Source of the DNA: CAZAFL01 sp964484465
GTDB lineage: Bacteria; Bacteroidota; Ignavibacteria; UBA10030; SZUA-254
Reading direction: 5' to 3'
NCBI GenBank assembly: GCA_964484465.1
Contig: CAZAFL010000006.1
Location: 65,628 to 129,627 of the forward strand
DNA: 64,000 nt
Each line of letters opens with the position of its first letter. Position 1 is the stretch's first letter. Both the position numbers and the translations under genes were made by a program. The notes under the pieces were generated by a model that was given only the letters and a program-made list of their open reading frames with translations, did no database searches and was not told where the DNA came from. This document shows, piece by piece, positions 44,401-52,185 of this stretch.

Positions 44401-44525
44401 GTGTTTTGATGAATTCCTTCTACAGGTTTGATCTGTCCGGGACTAAAGACGGGTATCAAGACTATCAGCAAGAGGCTCAGGCGATTGAAGAACATATTGG
44501 TCAAGGATTTGTAAAAGCGTCTCAT
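41451..44525 (-). CDS. Exported double amidohydrolase-family protein
   Basis: About 1024 residues. A signal peptide (FFNRLSLLLIVLIPVFSPGQ) is followed by two amidohydrolase domains. The first (about 45-460) has LYAGLIDSYSDIGMP where the HxH metal motif should be, so it looks degenerate. A linker of about 130 residues resembles a beta-rich domain (LTITLKGEIEGLQGVVKAKG). The second (about 600-1000) has LTAGLIDCHSHTGVEG with an intact HxH, KRIIHSHSYRQDEILMLMRL and KRVGSLEPGKDADFVLWSGN. The tail is low-complexity (SSSSMAPKGKEGYS). I chose the ATG at 44525 with an AAGGAA site. Substrates are unknown; the neighbouring amidohydrolase resembles domain 1. Confidence 0.87.
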   Translation of the reverse strand: MRRFYKSLTNMFFNRLSLLLIVLIPVFSPGQIKPVEGIHQNTPTVHAFTNARIIVAPGKVVEKGTLVVRDGIITAVGANASVPADAHVWDLNGLTLYAGLIDSYSDIGMPKKPQGGQDQNQGGQKPQETRGVKHWNDYVLSSQNAEELFLPDVKAADKLRTMGFTAALVVPQKGIFRGESALFNLGDGTPNQLLIRHRFAHHITFETSQSDNYPNSLMGTIALIRQTLLDAQWYRSAMKAADQNPGEPRPETEADLAALEGVVTGTQPVIFETADELSILRASRIAKEFSLKLLVRGSGYEYRQLNAIKSLNVPIILPVNFPDAPNVQSPEDAINVTLQDLRYWDEAPENPAKLQEEGITFAFTTATLKDAGSFFTNVRKAIDRGLSPDAALAALTTTPAKLFGVDKKLGSLEAGKIANFIITDGDLFSDKSKILETWIDGKRYEIKPKPLYDPRGTLTAILSKAGMDSLTITLKGEIEGLQGVVKAKGKEAKLTTASFSNMRLSFAFNGDSVGLNGVVRMTGTASSENIIGTGELADGNVFDWKTIRKEPYKPEPDTGKSKPSLRASFAPKYPPGTFGRPKLPDQPASLVIRGATIWTSGPQGTLNDADMLIERGKIVSVGKNLQLPAGALVIDAKGKNLTAGLIDCHSHTGVEGSVNEGSHAVTAEVRIGDVLDPYDVALYRELAGGLTAANVLHGSANPIGGQNQVIKLRWGMLPEEMKFEGAIPGIKFALGENPKQSNWGDKYTSRYPQTREGVEQIIRDEFRTALDYEQSWKEFQEGKKKIPPRRALQEEAILEILRGKRIIHSHSYRQDEILMLMRLAEEFGFRVGTFQHVLEGYKVADQLAKHGAGASTFSDWWAYKFEVYDAIPYNGALMHDAGVVVSYNSDSDEQARRLNTEAAKAVKYGGVSENEALKFVTINPAKQLRIDKRVGSLEPGKDADFVLWSGNPLSTYSICEQTWIDGRKYFDRDEDVKMNEEVQKERATLIQKILSSPKTTGSSSSSMAPKGKEGYSCKDQEEGK

Positions 44526-44627
44526 CGGGTGGTTCCTTTCCTTAAGAAAGATGATGACTGGGTAGTTCATTAGCCCAGACACATTATATCCAGAATTTTA
44601 TTGTGAGGAAGTAAGCGCTGAAGTACT

Positions 44628-44656
44628 ATAATAGTGGATTAAAGGGGAAAAGGCAA
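44628..44656 (-). promoter_or_regulatory. Promoter candidate for the amidohydrolase genes
   Basis: On the minus strand: TTGCCT (44656-44651), a 17-bp spacer and TATTAT (44633-44628), about 100 bp before the start at 44525. The 170-bp gap up to the VWA stop holds nothing else recognised. Confidence 0.45.
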
Positions 44657-44695
44657 GAACATTTTCAAATGATGCGTCGAGTCGTTGCACAACTC

Positions 44696-46867
44696 TCAAA
44701 GCATTCCGCTCTTCTTCCGGATAAACCATTCTGCACCGAACAACAGGATGAGAAGGGCAAGAAGATACCGCCAATTCCATAATTCAATCTCACTGGTTTG
44801 AATAAGTTCTTTCGGGGTGAAGAAATTATTTCTGTTGAGATCTTCCGCAATGCTGGATGCGCCGTTAATATCGTAATATGTTCCACCAGTGCGAAAAGCG
44901 ATTTGCTCGAGGAGAGATTTATTCATCCGGGTTTCGAGAAATTCCGCATTTGTTTCCCCGATGGAAAACTTCCCCTTGTCCTCACCGTGCGATTTCCCGC
45001 TTGCGGACGCCTGTCCTGTAAATGAGTAATCGCCGGGTGCCAGCCCCTCAGTGGACCCTTCGTAACGTCCATTACCGATCGGGTTGAGGTTCACGCGGAA
45101 CGATTCTTTTCCCTGGCGCACGTCGACGGCTACCTCCGCATTGTCGACCGGCCGGAGCTGGTCATCGTATACCTGCCCGGTGAATTCAACCGGCTCGGTA
45201 GTTGTATACGATTCTTTCGTCGATAAGATGCGAACAGTCCTCGTATCTTCTTCCGTTGTTAGCCAGCGGACGGCATTTGTCATGAGCAGGGAAAGGAAAT
45301 TTTCCGTTTGCGTATTCCCCTGTGCCATGAGCCGCCATCTCCAGAGGCCATATCCGGTGATCGCGAACGATTTTGACCCGCTGATATTCCGGATGAGCAC
45401 TAGCGGGCTATTCAACACGACATCTTGAAATTTTACAAGTGCAAGAACTTCCGATTCGGGTTTCGCACGGAACGCCGAGCCCGTTGTATAGATGGGAGGT
45501 AATTGTTGCCAGGTTTCGGCGGTAACAATTCCTTCAAGATTTACCAGTGAATGTGACTTTTCGCGGTCGATGATTGAGGGAAAGACGTTCATTTCATCTG
45601 AATTCGTTGCCGACCACCCGAACGGCAAGTATGGTTCGAGAGTTCGGAGTTTTGTGTAATCGGTCTGTTTGCCATTGACGAATAATAACGGTTTCCTTTT
45701 TTGATCAAGAATATCACGAACCTTTTGCAGAATATTGGGATTTGTTGCCGACGAGGGGAAACCGACAAGCACAAGACAATCGGCACTATCAATCATTGAA
45801 TTTGAAGGTGCCTGGTCATAATATTCGCTGGGATTTTTCTGAATAAATGAACGTACGGTGAAATGTTCATCTTCAGAGAGAACTTGACGAACAGCGGGAA
45901 CGTCAGGACCAGGGGCTCCGCCCAATATGACCATCTTGAGTTTGCTTTTGAGCACTTTGATAAATATCGACCGGCTGTTATTTTTCTCAGTAAGTTCCCC
46001 TGGGAGTTGTGAAACACTAACGAGATATTTTTTTACCCCCACCTCTTGCGGTTCGATGTGCAATTTGACAGGGTATTCCTTTGTACCTTCCTGAAGCTTG
46101 ACGACGCTTCTGTCGGCGAGCTTGCCCCCGTCTGAAACTGTCACTTCAACATTCTCTCCGTTGAACCCGGAGCTCTTGATGGTGACATCTACCGGGACCC
46201 TTGTCCCCGCGTAAGCGATGCTGTTTGCTGCCACATTTTCAACCAATACATCTTTTTGGTTATTGGTATCACCGATGCCGATGGTTGAAACAGGAATACC
46301 GAGCGCCTCGGCGTCATAAAGGGGGTTTTTCCCTACGGTGTAATTCCCGTCTGTGAGCAGTACGGCGGCTTGTACATGTTCCTTCAAAAGGTGGTCTTTA
46401 AGCTCTTCAAGAGTTAGCGATAAGTTGGTAGCTTCTCCGGTGAATCGAATTGTATCCAGTTGTTCCTCCGAAATCGGCTCCAGCGATGATGAGAACAAAA
46501 AGAATTTAGGTTGAGTGGTTGAAGAAAGTCTGCCGAAAGGCTTTGCCTTAAGGAATTGATGGATTATCTCCAAACGGCTGCCCGTCGCATCTTTGATTGT
46601 CATGCTCAGAGAGTTGTCGATAAGCACTGCAACTGCGGGTTCCTGCAGCTTAGTCCTTGCAAGCCGAACTACAGGTTCGAACAAAATCAGCAGGAGGCAA
46701 ACAAGTGAAATCGCTCGCATTGCGGCGAGAGTCAAGCGTCTGCCACGTGGTAAGGGGGGAAGAGTATATCGATAAAATCCTATTGCGATGAGAGTGAGAA
46801 GGAGGGCAAAAAGGATAGCTGCAAAAATACTCCCGCCAATCGAGAACGATAAACCGGCAGTAATCAT
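44696..46867 (-). CDS. VWA-domain membrane protein
   Basis: 723 residues. Two N-terminal membrane helices (about 10-32 and 46-66) lead to a von Willebrand A domain whose MIDAS motif VLIDNSLSMT (Asp84, Ser86, Ser88) is intact, with VLLTDGNYTVGKNP later. A long extracytoplasmic part follows (SVSQLPGELTEKNNSRSIFI, GYGLWRWRLMAQGN, VEFTGQVYDDQLRPVDNAEV) and a C-terminal helix (YLLALLILLFGAEWFIRKK). Proteins of this layout usually sit in MoxR-VWA systems; a MoxR ATPase is encoded 2 kb upstream with a subtilase between. It lies 4 bp after the subtilase gene. The role is probably in envelope maturation or stress (family inference). Confidence 0.85.
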   Translation of the reverse strand: MITAGLSFSIGGSIFAAILFALLLTLIAIGFYRYTLPPLPRGRRLTLAAMRAISLVCLLLILFEPVVRLARTKLQEPAVAVLIDNSLSMTIKDATGSRLEIIHQFLKAKPFGRLSSTTQPKFFLFSSSLEPISEEQLDTIRFTGEATNLSLTLEELKDHLLKEHVQAAVLLTDGNYTVGKNPLYDAEALGIPVSTIGIGDTNNQKDVLVENVAANSIAYAGTRVPVDVTIKSSGFNGENVEVTVSDGGKLADRSVVKLQEGTKEYPVKLHIEPQEVGVKKYLVSVSQLPGELTEKNNSRSIFIKVLKSKLKMVILGGAPGPDVPAVRQVLSEDEHFTVRSFIQKNPSEYYDQAPSNSMIDSADCLVLVGFPSSATNPNILQKVRDILDQKRKPLLFVNGKQTDYTKLRTLEPYLPFGWSATNSDEMNVFPSIIDREKSHSLVNLEGIVTAETWQQLPPIYTTGSAFRAKPESEVLALVKFQDVVLNSPLVLIRNISGSKSFAITGYGLWRWRLMAQGNTQTENFLSLLMTNAVRWLTTEEDTRTVRILSTKESYTTTEPVEFTGQVYDDQLRPVDNAEVAVDVRQGKESFRVNLNPIGNGRYEGSTEGLAPGDYSFTGQASASGKSHGEDKGKFSIGETNAEFLETRMNKSLLEQIAFRTGGTYYDINGASSIAEDLNRNNFFTPKELIQTSEIELWNWRYLLALLILLFGAEWFIRKKSGML

Positions 46868-46871
46868 GTCC

Positions 46872-48965
46872 TCAACGGAGGAGCATCATCTTTTTTGTTG
46901 CGGCAAATGAAGGAGTTACAAGACGGTAGAAATAGACTCCGCTGGGTAATCCGTCCGCATTAAACTCCACATTCTTCAAGCCCGGCGTTTGTTGCTCATG
47001 TACCAGCGTTTTCACTTCCTGCCCGAGGACATTGTATATCCTTAATATAACAAACTGAGTTTTTGCCAATGTGTACCGGATGGTTGTATTCGGATTGAAT
47101 GGGTTAGGATAATTTTGTGAAAGTGTATATCCCGAGGGAACATCCTGTGTGTTACCGATCCCAGTTACTCCGTAGTTGAGTTGCCAGATTTTTCCGGTGA
47201 CTGCCGCCGGGCTACGGTAGGAATAATTACTGCTGTCTTGAGCGTCGATATAAAATTTCACCAGAGTGCCGGTTATTTGAGAAGGAATGGTAACCTTGTA
47301 TTGTCCTGAAGTAGGGAAGAACATCGACGAATCGAGGCTCATCGCGATTGTGGAAAATGTTGTATCAGGGTCCACGGCATAATGGAGCTTTACCTGGTTG
47401 GGACGAATCCCGAACTTTGAAACGGTGATAATGGTTACGACACTCGAAGAACTCGCGACAGTCATAGCGGGGACGTTACTGAAAATTGGTCCGAACGAAA
47501 GCGCAGCGTTAAACGCATTTACAAGACCCCAACCGGTAAAGTTATTCGGCCGGATCGGGTATCTCCCGGCATCAACGGTATCGGCAGTAGTACGCAACGC
47601 ATCTCGAACCTGTATTGGTGTCAGCTCAGGTCGGGCAGATAGAATCAATGCTGCTGCTCCCGCTGTTAAAGGAGTGGCGAGTGAAGTACCTGAAAGATTG
47701 TAATAAGAACTTGAAGATGTCGTCGAGGCACAGTGGACGCTTAACCCCGGAGCGACAACCTCAGGTTTTATGCGGTTATCATTTGTCGGGCCGGTGGAAC
47801 TGAACGATGTAAGTACTCTTGAGAAAGAAACAGCTCCGACAGAAATAATGCTGTCGGCATCGGCGGGCGTAAGCATCGTTCCTATCGATCCATTTCCATT
47901 TCCCTGGTTGCCCATTGCATTACAGACAGTAACTCCCAGCTCCGCGGCGCGAACAGCGGCTTTGGCGGTGATCGACGTGCGGCCGTTAAAATCTCCGTTT
48001 GCCCAGGTATAATCCGGCGCATCGAAAAATGTATTATATCCGACCGAGCTACTGACAACGTCAACGCCGTTCGCTTCTTCCCATTCAATACCTGCCGCCC
48101 AATTATCTTCTTCCCAGCTTGAGTCATCGACCTGCACATATTCAGTCTTTGAAAGAATAAAATCTGCGTCAAATGCCGGTCCGATCAACTGACCGGGCAT
48201 AAAACCGCCTAAAGTAGACAGCGTAGCTGTGCCGTGCGCATCCTGGTCCGACCGGTCACATCTGTATGTTGTCGAATCACAAATCTGGTTTGCTGTCACT
48301 GTATCATGCTGAATAAAATCGTATTCCCCTATGACGTGTCGTGTGTTCAATGCTTCATGGACGCGCCAGCGGAAGCCGGTATCGAGCATACCGACGAGAA
48401 CTCCACGGCCTGTTATTCCAATTGAATGGAGTGGTATCACGTTGATCATCGAGTTTTGATTCAATGAGGGACCGTAGTCGAGGGAAGTGGTTTTGGAAAA
48501 ACTTGCTGACGATGGATTAAACTCTTCCGGTTGTTTATGACCGTAAAGAACCGCAACCGGTTCAACCGATTTAACAAACGAAAACTGAGCAACGATTGAA
48601 ACTTGATCGGGAGTCAAGAGATAACTGGCAGCATTCAGCCATCGGCTTTTCTGCTGTAAGAGTCCACCCGCATGGGTGACATCATCAATATATTTTTGGT
48701 TTAAAGGAAGGTCTTCTGCGGTAAGCAGGTTATTACCGGGAAGTACTTTCGACCGTCGTAAAAGCGCCCGAGGTTGTACAATCGTCAATGCCTTCTGGAA
48801 AAGTGAGCTGTTTTTCGCAAGGGAACCGGCGGCAGGAGTCGCAGCTCCTTTATCGATGAAATACACCCAATATTTTTTTGACGATTGCGGTCCCGCCTTC
48901 AAAGAAGAGCAACACAACAAGCACCCAGTGAGAATTAACAAAAAGAACAATATCTGTTTTATCAT
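46872..48965 (-). CDS. Secreted subtilisin-like protease with T9SS sorting domain
   Basis: 697 residues. The signal ends LTGCLLCCSSLKAG; a propeptide (about 30-165) follows, then the S8 catalytic domain with Asp195 in VGMLDTGF, His244 in DAHGTATLS and Ser428 in NLSGTSLATPLTAGAAALI. The C-terminus has SQNYPNPFNPNTTIRYTL, then YNVLGQEVKTLVH and KKMMLLR, a T9SS type A sorting domain, so the enzyme should be secreted and anchored at the cell surface. It sits between MoxR and VWA genes on the same strand, 18 bp after moxR. Confidence 0.93.
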   Translation of the reverse strand: MIKQILFFLLILTGCLLCCSSLKAGPQSSKKYWVYFIDKGAATPAAGSLAKNSSLFQKALTIVQPRALLRRSKVLPGNNLLTAEDLPLNQKYIDDVTHAGGLLQQKSRWLNAASYLLTPDQVSIVAQFSFVKSVEPVAVLYGHKQPEEFNPSSASFSKTTSLDYGPSLNQNSMINVIPLHSIGITGRGVLVGMLDTGFRWRVHEALNTRHVIGEYDFIQHDTVTANQICDSTTYRCDRSDQDAHGTATLSTLGGFMPGQLIGPAFDADFILSKTEYVQVDDSSWEEDNWAAGIEWEEANGVDVVSSSVGYNTFFDAPDYTWANGDFNGRTSITAKAAVRAAELGVTVCNAMGNQGNGNGSIGTMLTPADADSIISVGAVSFSRVLTSFSSTGPTNDNRIKPEVVAPGLSVHCASTTSSSSYYNLSGTSLATPLTAGAAALILSARPELTPIQVRDALRTTADTVDAGRYPIRPNNFTGWGLVNAFNAALSFGPIFSNVPAMTVASSSSVVTIITVSKFGIRPNQVKLHYAVDPDTTFSTIAMSLDSSMFFPTSGQYKVTIPSQITGTLVKFYIDAQDSSNYSYRSPAAVTGKIWQLNYGVTGIGNTQDVPSGYTLSQNYPNPFNPNTTIRYTLAKTQFVILRIYNVLGQEVKTLVHEQQTPGLKNVEFNADGLPSGVYFYRLVTPSFAATKKMMLLR

Positions 48966-48983
48966 AGTTTCCCCGGAAAGGTA

Positions 48984-49976
48984 TCAATCATTCTCGAGAA
49001 GTTTTTCGACAATTTGAATTGCAGTAATTCCGTCCGCTTCGGCGTTAAAATTAGGGACAATGCGGTGGCGGAGAACCGGGCCCGCTACTTTGCGAACATC
49101 TTCGATGTCGGGAGAATGTCTTCCCTCGAGGATTGCACGGGTCTTCGCGCCTAAAATCAAATATTGAGAAGCGCGTGGTCCTGCTCCCCAACTCAACCAA
49201 TCCTTAATAAATTGAGGAGAAGAAGAAACTTTCGGCCGGGTCCGCGTCACGAGTCCGACGGCATAGGAAATAACATTGTCGGCAACCGGCACGCGGCGAA
49301 CAAGGTCGTGATAATATAAAATTTCTTCTTTTCCGAGGACCCGGTTCATCTGAGGCGCGTACATGCTTGTCGTTGATTTAACGATTTCGACTTCTTCTTT
49401 TTCTGAAGGATAGTCAAGCCATAAATTAAACATAAACCGGTCAAGCTGCGCTTCGGGGAGGGGATATGTTCCTTCCTGCTCTATCGGGTTTTGAGTTGCA
49501 AGGACAAAGAACGGCTCGTCGAGAGTATATTGCTGGCCTGCCGCAGTAACATGATGCTCCTGCATAGCTTCGAGGAGCGCTGCCTGTGTTTTTGGTGGGG
49601 TGCGGTTGATTTCATCTGCCAGAAGAATATTGGCAAAGACGGGTCCTTTCACGAACTTGAATGCTTTCAGGCCGGTTGAACGATTGTCTTCAATGATTTC
49701 CGTTCCGGTGATGTCGCTCGGCATTAAATCGGGCGTGAACTGTATGCGGTTGAATTTCAAATCCAGAACTTCCGCCAGAGTTTTTATCAACAGCGTCTTT
49801 GCCAACCCTGGAACGCCAACGAGGAGGCAATGCCCGCGGGAGAGTAATGCGATAAACAATTGTTCGATAATTTCTTCCTGCCCAACGATAACTTTCGCTA
49901 TTTCCGCCTTCGTTAAATTATACGCTGTGTTGAGAGCTTTTACGCCCTCCACGTCATTAAGTTCTTTCAGATTCAT
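48984..49976 (-). CDS. MoxR-family AAA ATPase
   Basis: About 330 residues. Walker A is CLLVGVPGLAKTLLIKTLA, Walker B LLADEINRTPPKTQAALLEA with the MQEHHVTAAG stretch typical of MoxR; sensor 1 is in LATQNPIEQEGTYPLPEAQL. MoxR ATPases act as chaperones that activate VWA-domain proteins, and a VWA protein is encoded downstream. DUF58 proteins, often encoded alongside, were not found. I chose the ATG at 49976 over 50066, because the earlier start would overlap the SurA gene by 65 bp. The region between is short (25 bp). Confidence 0.92.
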   Translation of the reverse strand: MNLKELNDVEGVKALNTAYNLTKAEIAKVIVGQEEIIEQLFIALLSRGHCLLVGVPGLAKTLLIKTLAEVLDLKFNRIQFTPDLMPSDITGTEIIEDNRSTGLKAFKFVKGPVFANILLADEINRTPPKTQAALLEAMQEHHVTAAGQQYTLDEPFFVLATQNPIEQEGTYPLPEAQLDRFMFNLWLDYPSEKEEVEIVKSTTSMYAPQMNRVLGKEEILYYHDLVRRVPVADNVISYAVGLVTRTRPKVSSSPQFIKDWLSWGAGPRASQYLILGAKTRAILEGRHSPDIEDVRKVAGPVLRHRIVPNFNAEADGITAIQIVEKLLEND

Positions 49977-50001
49977 TGTTGGTTTCACTTGTTCCTCGGA
50001 G

Positions 50002-51294
50002 TTAAAGTCGGATATCCCAGTAAATTTCACTTCGAAGCTGCGTGATCCATTTCTGGTATTCCGCATTACGTTTCGCCGTAGTAGAGAGCTGTTCGAGCCG
50101 ATTCCAGTCGTCTTGCAAGTTCATAGGGTGGGCGGGGATTCTTCGTTTCAGGAAAATAATGTGATATCCAAGGGAGGGGCCTGTTGTCACTTCAACCGGA
50201 GTGCTGATTTCTCCTTCTTTCATTGGTTTAACTGTTTCCAGCAATGATTTGTCGAACTGTTCGATAGAAAATTTGCCGAGGAATCCTCCGACTGGTGCTG
50301 ATTCTTTATCGTCGGAGTGCTTCTTTGCAAGTTCGGAAAAATCTGCTCCGTGAGCGACGCTGTCGCGAAGCCTGTTGAGAAATGCTTTAGCTGAGTCAGT
50401 GCCCACGCTGTCGCGTTGAATTTTCAGGAGGATGTGTCGGGCATGGACAGACTCTCCGCGTCGTTCAAGAAGCTGGATGATATGAAATCCGAATGAAGTT
50501 TCCACGATATCTGCAAATTGATTTTCCTTGAGCGAAAAGACCGCTTCTTCAAATTCCTTGACGTATTGGCCGCGTCGAGCAAACCCCAAATCGCCCCCGG
50601 CAGTGGCCGAGCCCTGATCTTCGGAATATCTTCGGGCGAAGTCGGCAAAGTTGCCGCCGCTTTTTATCGAATCAAGGATGCGTTGAGCTTTGGCCATGAC
50701 ACTGCTCCTTGCCGTTTCACTTACCTTTGGGAATTTGAATATATGATACAACTCTAATTCCTCTGCAACTTTCGGCAGGCTATCTTTATATGTTGTATAA
50801 AATTCTTCGACCTCTCTTCGGGTACTCTGGATGCCGGAGAACTTTCCTTCCTGAAGTTTGGATGCGATGATGTTTTTTCGCATCTCGTCATGATGTTCCC
50901 GTTTAAATCTGCTGATGGGCATATGGTAAAGCTCTTCCAGGCGTTTTTCGGAGCCCACCTGCTGGATTCGCTGGGCAATCAACGCATCGAGCTGGTTACT
51001 GACCTCATCCTCACTTACAGTGATTGTTGTGTCTTCGATGGCTTTGGCGAGAACGAGCTTCTCGTTGATCATTGCGTCGAGGACCTGTTTGCGCAATCCC
51101 GGGGTATTGGGGTCGACGCCATTATTAAAAACATAGAATTCGACCTGCGCATCAAGGTCGGAGAGTAATATACACTCCTTTCCTACCACGGCGATAATGC
51201 GGTCGAGGACGTTCGTTTGTGCCCGAGCAGGGAACGGGGTCATCCATACAATGGCGAGGAGTAACAGAGAATAAACTAAACGATGGTTATTCAT
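50002..51294 (-). CDS. surA: Periplasmic SurA-like peptidyl-prolyl isomerase
   Basis: 430 residues with a signal peptide (YSLLLLAIVWMTPFPARAQ), a SurA N-terminal chaperone region (about 28-165, TNVLDRIIAVVGKECILLSD), and two parvulin domains: about 175-275 (YSEDQGSATAGGDLGFARRG, SFGFHIIQLLERRGE) and 280-395 (VHARHILLKIQRDS, PVGGFLGKFSIEQFD, GYHIIFLKRR). It would aid folding of outer-membrane proteins. Two further parvulin genes lie directly upstream; its ATG overlaps the stop of the middle one by 8 bp. Confidence 0.9.
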   Translation of the reverse strand: MNNHRLVYSLLLLAIVWMTPFPARAQTNVLDRIIAVVGKECILLSDLDAQVEFYVFNNGVDPNTPGLRKQVLDAMINEKLVLAKAIEDTTITVSEDEVSNQLDALIAQRIQQVGSEKRLEELYHMPISRFKREHHDEMRKNIIASKLQEGKFSGIQSTRREVEEFYTTYKDSLPKVAEELELYHIFKFPKVSETARSSVMAKAQRILDSIKSGGNFADFARRYSEDQGSATAGGDLGFARRGQYVKEFEEAVFSLKENQFADIVETSFGFHIIQLLERRGESVHARHILLKIQRDSVGTDSAKAFLNRLRDSVAHGADFSELAKKHSDDKESAPVGGFLGKFSIEQFDKSLLETVKPMKEGEISTPVEVTTGPSLGYHIIFLKRRIPAHPMNLQDDWNRLEQLSTTAKRNAEYQKWITQLRSEIYWDIRL

Positions 51295-52147
51295 TGGTTT
51301 GGATCTGATTTGTATCCAGCGTTGAATCTACCGGTACAAATACATCAACATTGTATTGTTTCCGTAGGGTTCCTAAAAGATTGGTATAGCGCAAACGCCT
51401 TTGCTCGAGCGATACCCGCTGACGAACTTCATCTTTCACATTGTCATAATCGGCAGGGGCTCCCTCTTTTACCCTCGAGATTGTCTGGAGAACACAATAC
51501 CCTTGTGAAGTTTTTACCGGAAAACTGATTTCGTTATCTGCAAGGCTCATTGCAACTTTCCACAATGCGGGGGGGAATAATGAATGTTGTGTATAATATA
51601 TTGCCTGTGAAGAAGAGACGATTCCCGATGATAACGACGTATCCCGCAATGTGTGCGTGACCGTCGTATTCCAGGAAACGCTTCGTGAAACTGCTTCAGC
51701 AAAAGCGCTCGCCGATGTGCGGTTACGAAAAACAATCACGTTGAGTTTCATCATCGGTTCCGGGATAAAAAATTCAGAAGCATGAACCTGGTAATATTTT
51801 CTGAGTTCTTCATCTCCGAGTGAGTCCATGCTGCTGAAAATATGCTTCTCGAGAAATACTTGACCGACCACCTGTCGTCGTATATCCTTAAGTTGAAGAT
51901 CGACCGATTTTGAGGATGCGACGCCCGTGCGTTGAGCTTCCTGATAAAGGAGCTCGGTATTTATCCAGGACGCTACATACTCCTGAAGCTGACGGACAGA
52001 AGATCCCCGGGATGTATCTATATGAGACGTGGCCTCTTCGAGTGTGAGTTCAGCATCGCCGACGCGAGCTATTACCGAAACATCCTGCTGATGATGGCAT
52101 CCGGCAAACAGCAATGTTGCGACGAACAAGGTGGAAACAATATACAT
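51287..52147 (-). CDS. SurA/PrsA-like lipoprotein, parvulin domain weak
   Basis: 286 residues with a lipobox (VATLLFAGC) at Cys17. A SurA-like N-terminal part (VIARVGDAELTLEEATSHID, YVASWINTELLYQEAQRTG) is followed by a shortened PPIase-like region (SASAFAEAVSRSVSW) and QGYCVLQTISRVKEGAPADY. Parvulin active-site motifs are not clear, so it may work only as a chaperone. It sits between the 673-codon and SurA-like genes, with an 8-bp overlap downstream and 38 bp to the upstream one. Confidence 0.82.
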   Translation of the reverse strand: MYIVSTLFVATLLFAGCHHQQDVSVIARVGDAELTLEEATSHIDTSRGSSVRQLQEYVASWINTELLYQEAQRTGVASSKSVDLQLKDIRRQVVGQVFLEKHIFSSMDSLGDEELRKYYQVHASEFFIPEPMMKLNVIVFRNRTSASAFAEAVSRSVSWNTTVTHTLRDTSLSSGIVSSSQAIYYTQHSLFPPALWKVAMSLADNEISFPVKTSQGYCVLQTISRVKEGAPADYDNVKDEVRQRVSLEQRRLRYTNLLGTLRKQYNVDVFVPVDSTLDTNQIQTNE

Positions 52148-52185
52148 GTTTCCTCCTCCCGCATCATGAACACGCTGGTCGAAGG

